Assembly: GCA_036924855.1 (NCBI GenBank)
Contig: JBAGRP010000001.1
Location: 434,001-498,000 of the forward strand
Length of the DNA stretch: 64,000 nt
Reading direction: 5' to 3'
Origin: Nitrobacteraceae bacterium AZCC 2146
GTDB taxonomy: Bacteria; Pseudomonadota; Alphaproteobacteria; Rhizobiales; Xanthobacteraceae
Shown here one piece after another: positions 60,628 to 64,000 of the stretch. Numbering within the stretch: position 1 is the stretch's first letter; every line of letters starts with the position of its first letter. The translations under genes and the position numbers were made by a program. The notes under the pieces are model-generated. The model was not told the DNA's origin and did no database searches. It saw only the letters and a list, made by a program, of their open reading frames with translations.

Positions 60628-61043
60628 TCATCGGCATCGGCTCCGACCTGATCGACATCACCCGGGTTGCCAAGGTGATCGAGCGCCATGGCGAGCGCTT
60701 TCTCGACCGTATTTTCACCGATTCCGAGCGGGCGAGGGCGCAGCGCCGCGCCAAAAACGAAAAGATGCTGGTGGCGACCTATGCCAAGCGCTTCGCTGCC
60801 AAGGAGGCCTGCTCCAAGGCACTCGGCACCGGGATCCGGCAGGGCGTCTGGTGGCGCGACATGGGCGTGGTCAACCTGCCCGGCGGGCGGCCGACCATGC
60901 TGCTGACCGGCGGCGCCAAAGCCCGCCTGGAGGCGCTGACGCCTCCCGGGCACGAGGCCCGGATCGACCTTACCATCACCGACGACTGGCCGCTGGCGCA
61001 GGCCTTCGTCATAATTTCGGCAGACATCCCGACCAAAGCTTGA
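60624..61043 (+). CDS. acpS: Holo-[acyl-carrier-protein] synthase
   Basis: 139 residues. [35 protein letters not shown] carries the metal-binding Asp (D8), and [38 protein letters not shown] the conserved Glu and Lys. It transfers 4'-phosphopantetheine from CoA to ACP. It is translationally coupled to pdxJ, the widespread pdxJ-acpS pair, and 291 bp from lepB. Confidence 0.95.
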   Translation: MIIGIGSDLIDITRVAKVIERHGERFLDRIFTDSERARAQRRAKNEKMLVATYAKRFAAKEACSKALGTGIRQGVWWRDMGVVNLPGGRPTMLLTGGAKARLEALTPPGHEARIDLTITDDWPLAQAFVIISADIPTKA

Positions 61044-61334
61044 ACGGCAGCACCGTCGCGGGCTTGAAACTGTCGGCCGAGCCTAAAATTCACTGAGATG
61101 TCATGGGATTAGCCGATTTTTCGCGAGCCATTGCCGTCGCCGTTGATTGCGCGGTGGGGAACAACGGGCTAAAAGCCGCCAACGCCTTCAGCCGGACCGA
61201 ATGTGATCTGAGCCCTCTGGGTTTGCACCGCAATTCGCTCTAAACATCAGAATCAGAGCCTTTTCTCATCGCGGCGACGTCGCGAGAGACACTCCACCAG
61301 CGGCGCGGCGATCGCGACGGGAATCGGGAAAGCG
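61044..61334. other. 291-bp spacer between acpS and lepB
   Basis: No gene or clear structure seen. It probably carries a promoter for the lepB-rnc-era operon. No T-tract hairpin is visible after acpS. Confidence 0.4.
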
Positions 61335-62093
61335 ATGAGCGTGACATCCGGAACCAAGACTGAAAGCGGCGTCGGTGAAACCATCCGCGTCGTCATCAAT
61401 GCGCTGTTGATCGCGCTGGTGATCCGGACCTTCCTGTTTCAGCCCTTCAACATCCCCTCCGGCTCGATGAAGGCGACGCTGCTGGTCGGCGACTACCTGT
61501 TCGTCTCGAAATATTCCTACGGCTACAGCCACTACTCGATTCCGCTGTCGCCGCCGCTGTTCTCCGGCCGCGTCTTCGGCTCCGAACCGTCGCGCGGCGA
61601 CGTGGTCGTGTTCCGGCTGCCGAAGGATGACTCTACCGATTACATCAAGCGCGTGATCGGACTGCCCGGCGACCGCATCCAGATGAAAGAGGGCCTGCTC
61701 TACATCAACGACAAGCCGGTGCAGCGCGAGCGCCTCAGCGATTTCGTCGGCGAGGATCCCTGCGGCTCCGACGCCACGGCGCGGGTGAAGCGCTGGAAGG
61801 AGACGCTGCCGAACGGCGTCACTTATGAGTCCCTCGATTGCGTGGACAACGGCTTCTACGATAACACCAACATCTACACCGTGCCGCCCGGCAACTTCTT
61901 CATGATGGGCGACAACCGCGACAATTCCACCGACAGCCGCGTGCTCTCGGCCGTGGGTTACGTGCCGTTCGAGAACATCGTCGGCCGCGCCCAGATGATC
62001 TTCTTCTCGATCGCCGAGGGCGAGCATGCCTGGCAGATCTGGCGCTGGCCGACCGCGGTGCGCTGGAATCGCATCTTCTCCATCGTGCGATGA
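61335..62093 (+). CDS. lepB: Signal peptidase I
   Basis: 252 residues. One N-terminal transmembrane helix (VVINALLIALVIRTFLFQPF) anchors the enzyme. The Ser-Lys dyad is S44 in NIPSGSMKATLLVGDYLFVSKYSYGYS and K105 in TDYIKRVIGLPGDRIQ, and box E is FFMMGDNRDNSTDSR. It removes signal peptides from exported proteins such as the porin and EipB here. It overlaps rnc by 4 bp. Confidence 0.96.
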   Translation: MSVTSGTKTESGVGETIRVVINALLIALVIRTFLFQPFNIPSGSMKATLLVGDYLFVSKYSYGYSHYSIPLSPPLFSGRVFGSEPSRGDVVVFRLPKDDSTDYIKRVIGLPGDRIQMKEGLLYINDKPVQRERLSDFVGEDPCGSDATARVKRWKETLPNGVTYESLDCVDNGFYDNTNIYTVPPGNFFMMGDNRDNSTDSRVLSAVGYVPFENIVGRAQMIFFSIAEGEHAWQIWRWPTAVRWNRIFSIVR

Positions 62094-62914
62094 ACGACGA
62101 CGCCAACAAAATCGATACCGATACCGCGCCGAGAGCCGACGATTTGAGCCTGCCGCCTGACGCCATCCCGGAATCCGCTGCCGCCAAGAAGAAGCGCAAC
62201 CGGGCCGCCTTGAAAGCCGCCGCCGCCGAGATCGAAACAAGGATCGGCTACGCCTTCAAGGACCCGCTGCTGCTGGCGACGGCCTTCACCCACGTCTCGG
62301 CACTGAAGGCCGCGCGCAACCGCGCCGACAGCTATCAGCGCCTCGAATTTCTCGGCGACCACGTGCTTGGCCTCGTCGTCTCCGACATGCTGTACCGCGC
62401 GTTTCCCGCTGCCGACGAGGGCGAGTTGTCGAAGCGGCTCGCCGACCTCGTGCGCAAGGAAACCTGCGCCGACGTGGCGCGCGCGCTCGGTCTCCTGGAC
62501 GGCATCAAGCTCGGTACCGTCGGCGCCGGCGCCGGCGCGCGGTTGCGCAAGTCGGTGCTCGGCGACATCTGCGAAGCGGTGATCGGCGCGATCTTCCTCG
62601 ACGGCGGCTATCCCGCCGCGGAAGTCTTCGTCCAGCGCAACTGGATCGAGCGGATGCGCACGCCGGTGCGGCCGTTGCGCGACGCCAAGACGGTGCTGCA
62701 GGAATGGGCGCAGGGCCGCGGCCTGCCGACGCCGGTGTATCGCGAGGTCGAGCGCTCTGGTCCGCACCACGATCCGCATTTCAAGGTCGCGGTCGATGTC
62801 AAAGGGCTGGTGCCGGCCGAAGGAGAGGGCGGCAGCAAGCGCGCCGCCGAGAAGGCCGCCGCGCAGGCGATGATCGCGCGTGAAGGCGTCAGCAGTGGCG
62901 GCAATGAAGGATAA
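62090..62914 (+). CDS. rnc: Ribonuclease III
   Basis: 274 residues, with a basic N-terminal extension of about 45 residues (PESAAAKKKRNRAALKAAAAE) before the RNase III domain: signature YQRLEFLGDHVLGLVVSDMLY, DICEAVIGAIFLDGGY, and a C-terminal dsRBD (DAKTVLQEWAQGRGLPTPVYREVERSGPHHDPHFKVAV...AAEKAAAQAM). It cleaves double-stranded RNA, including pre-rRNA. It lies in lepB-rnc-era with overlaps on both sides. Confidence 0.96.
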   Translation: MNDDANKIDTDTAPRADDLSLPPDAIPESAAAKKKRNRAALKAAAAEIETRIGYAFKDPLLLATAFTHVSALKAARNRADSYQRLEFLGDHVLGLVVSDMLYRAFPAADEGELSKRLADLVRKETCADVARALGLLDGIKLGTVGAGAGARLRKSVLGDICEAVIGAIFLDGGYPAAEVFVQRNWIERMRTPVRPLRDAKTVLQEWAQGRGLPTPVYREVERSGPHHDPHFKVAVDVKGLVPAEGEGGSKRAAEKAAAQAMIAREGVSSGGNEG

Positions 62915-63860
62915 TCTTGTGACCGATGCCGACGAGCCCCATGCTGAAACCGACTCCACGCCTGCGGACACCCGCTGCGGATTCGTCGCGCTGATCGGCG
63001 CGCCCAATGTCGGCAAGTCCACGCTGGTCAATGCGCTGGTCGGCTCGAAGGTCACCATCGTCTCGCGCAAGGTACAGACCACCCGCGCGCTGATCCGCGG
63101 CATCGTCATTGAGGATCACGCCCAGATCATCCTGGTCGACACGCCCGGCATCTTCCTGCCGAAGCGGCGCCTCGACCGCGCCATGGTCAAGACCGCGTGG
63201 AGCGGGGCGCATGACGCCGATCTCGTCTGCGTGCTGCTCGACGCCCGCGAGGGCATCGACGAGGAGGCCGATGTGATCTTCAACCAGCTGGAAAAGGTCA
63301 ATCACCCGAAGATCCTGGTGATCAACAAGGTTGATATCGTTTCCAAGGAAAAGCTCTTGAAGCTGGCGCAGGCCGCCAACGAGCGCATGAAGTTCGACGA
63401 GACCTTCATGATCTCGGCCATGACTGGCGACGGTGTCGACGATCTCCGGCGCCGCTTGGCGAAGGATGTGCCGGAAGGTCCGTATCACTATCCCGAAGAC
63501 CAGATGTCGGACGCGCCGATGCGGCATCTGGCGGCGGAGATCACCCGCGAAAAGATCTTCCGCCAGCTGCATCAGGAACTGCCGTACCAGTCCACGGTGG
63601 AGACCGACACCTGGACCGAACGCAAGGACAAGTCGATCCGCATCGAGCAGACGATTTTCGTCGAGCGCGAAAGCCAGCGCAAGATCGTGCTCGGCAAGGG
63701 CGGCGCCACCATCAAGTCGATCGGCGCGGATTCACGGAAAGAGATTGCCGAGATCGTCGGTGTGCCTGTGCATCTGTTCCTGTTCGTCAAGGTACGCGAG
63801 AACTGGGGTGACGATCCCAACCGCTACCGTGAAATGGGCCTCGAATTTCCGAAAGAGTAG
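62904..63860 (+). CDS. era: GTPase Era
   Basis: 318 residues from MKDNLVTDADEPHAETD (ATG 62904, overlapping rnc by 11 bp; upstream in-frame starts exist). G motifs: GAPNVGKST (32-40), DTPG (79-82), NKVD, and SAMTG. The C-terminal KH domain contains ERESQRKIVLGKGGATIKSIGADSRKEIAEIVGVPVHLFLFVKVRENW. Era binds 16S rRNA and assists 30S assembly, in line with its coupling to RNase III. Confidence 0.96.
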   Translation: MKDNLVTDADEPHAETDSTPADTRCGFVALIGAPNVGKSTLVNALVGSKVTIVSRKVQTTRALIRGIVIEDHAQIILVDTPGIFLPKRRLDRAMVKTAWSGAHDADLVCVLLDAREGIDEEADVIFNQLEKVNHPKILVINKVDIVSKEKLLKLAQAANERMKFDETFMISAMTGDGVDDLRRRLAKDVPEGPYHYPEDQMSDAPMRHLAAEITREKIFRQLHQELPYQSTVETDTWTERKDKSIRIEQTIFVERESQRKIVLGKGGATIKSIGADSRKEIAEIVGVPVHLFLFVKVRENWGDDPNRYREMGLEFPKE

Positions 63861-63871
63861 CAGTCAGCTCG

Positions 63872-64000
63872 ATGGCGGTTCCCACCAACGTCCCGAAGAA
63901 CGTCTTCTATTTCGAAGTGCTGCTGTACATGTCGCTGACGCTCGACGCGCTGTCGATCGCGTTTCAGGACCGCACGCCCGACGCCGTGATGAGCGATACC
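63872..64000 (+). CDS. Hypothetical protein, N-terminal part (runs off the window)
   Basis: 43 residues visible, MAVPTNVPKNVFYFEVLLYM and then SLTLDALSIAFQDRTPDAVM. It begins 11 bp after the era stop. A short hydrophobic helix (FEVLLYMSLTLDALSIAF) suggests the start of a small membrane protein. recO often follows era in Alphaproteobacteria; this is not RecO. I do not recognise the family. Confidence 0.6.
   Translation, partial: MAVPTNVPKNVFYFEVLLYMSLTLDALSIAFQDRTPDAVMSDT

Overview
The window is 64 kb of high-GC chromosome from an alphaproteobacterium, most likely of the Bradyrhizobium / Rhodopseudomonas / Tardiphaga group (Nitrobacteraceae, formerly Bradyrhizobiaceae). I base this on a Porin_2-type porin whose signal peptide ends in AQAADLPVKA, the divK-pleD pair, a DUF1849/EipB envelope protein, a bifunctional Rsh, the order rpoZ-rsh-pdxJ-acpS-lepB-rnc-era, and short palindrome-ended intergenic repeats of the kind I associate with this family. 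The species cannot be fixed from sequence alone. Most of the window is ordinary core chromosome.

Layout. 1-5.1 kb: the end of a TctC-like binding protein, trmO, then a leftward block (HIT hydrolase, GNAT-like DUF482 protein, GDPD phosphodiesterase, RidA, DmeF-like metal exporter). 5.2-10.1 kb: eipB, dinB with a DUF3572 gene, divK-pleD, rpmG. 10.2-13.6 kb: a flavin monooxygenase and a divergent LysR/SDR pair. 13.6-20.0 kb: Nudix, DUF983, rnr and topA, packed on the minus strand. 20.2-27.3 kb: an accessory stretch (two HxlR regulators with their SDR and azoreductase targets, small ORFs, three abutting insertion sequences) between topA and dprA, which are usually close together. 27.3-32.2 kb: dprA, a small PD-(D/E)XK-like ORF and a hydrolase relic, then plsY-pyrC-pyrB. 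32.3-44.1 kb: VanX-like dipeptidase, AidB-like dehydrogenase with a CPBP protease, AEC transporter, ruvX, nitronate monooxygenase, gatC-(small ORF)-gatA, patatin lipoprotein, gatB. 44.1-50.1 kb: sparse, with a 31-residue Lys-rich protein, a Sel1-like ORF, an MFS exporter, a secreted small protein, tRNA-Ser(GCU) and the major porin. 50.2-64 kb: lytic transglycosylase, dapA, mscL (frameshifted tail), smpB, peroxiredoxin, family-5 UDG, NYN protein, rpoZ, rsh, pdxJ, acpS, lepB, rnc, era and the start of an unknown gene.

Most notable points. (1) Three IS elements (two different IS701-family members and one IS630-family member) are stacked at CTAG sites: each junction regenerates CTAG, and the first one coincides with the dprA stop codon. 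(2) Both IS701-family transposases carry an 8-9 A homopolymer; after it, the conserved C-terminus lies in the +1 frame and runs to a stop inside the terminal inverted repeat, which suggests programmed slippage. (3) A stand-alone PD-(D/E)XK-like ORF lies beside dprA next to a decayed alpha/beta-hydrolase. (4) The mscL tail is frameshifted and its reading frame runs into smpB. (5) The PyrC next to PyrB lacks the metal-binding HxH. I see no CRISPR array, prophage, secretion system or large novel operon.
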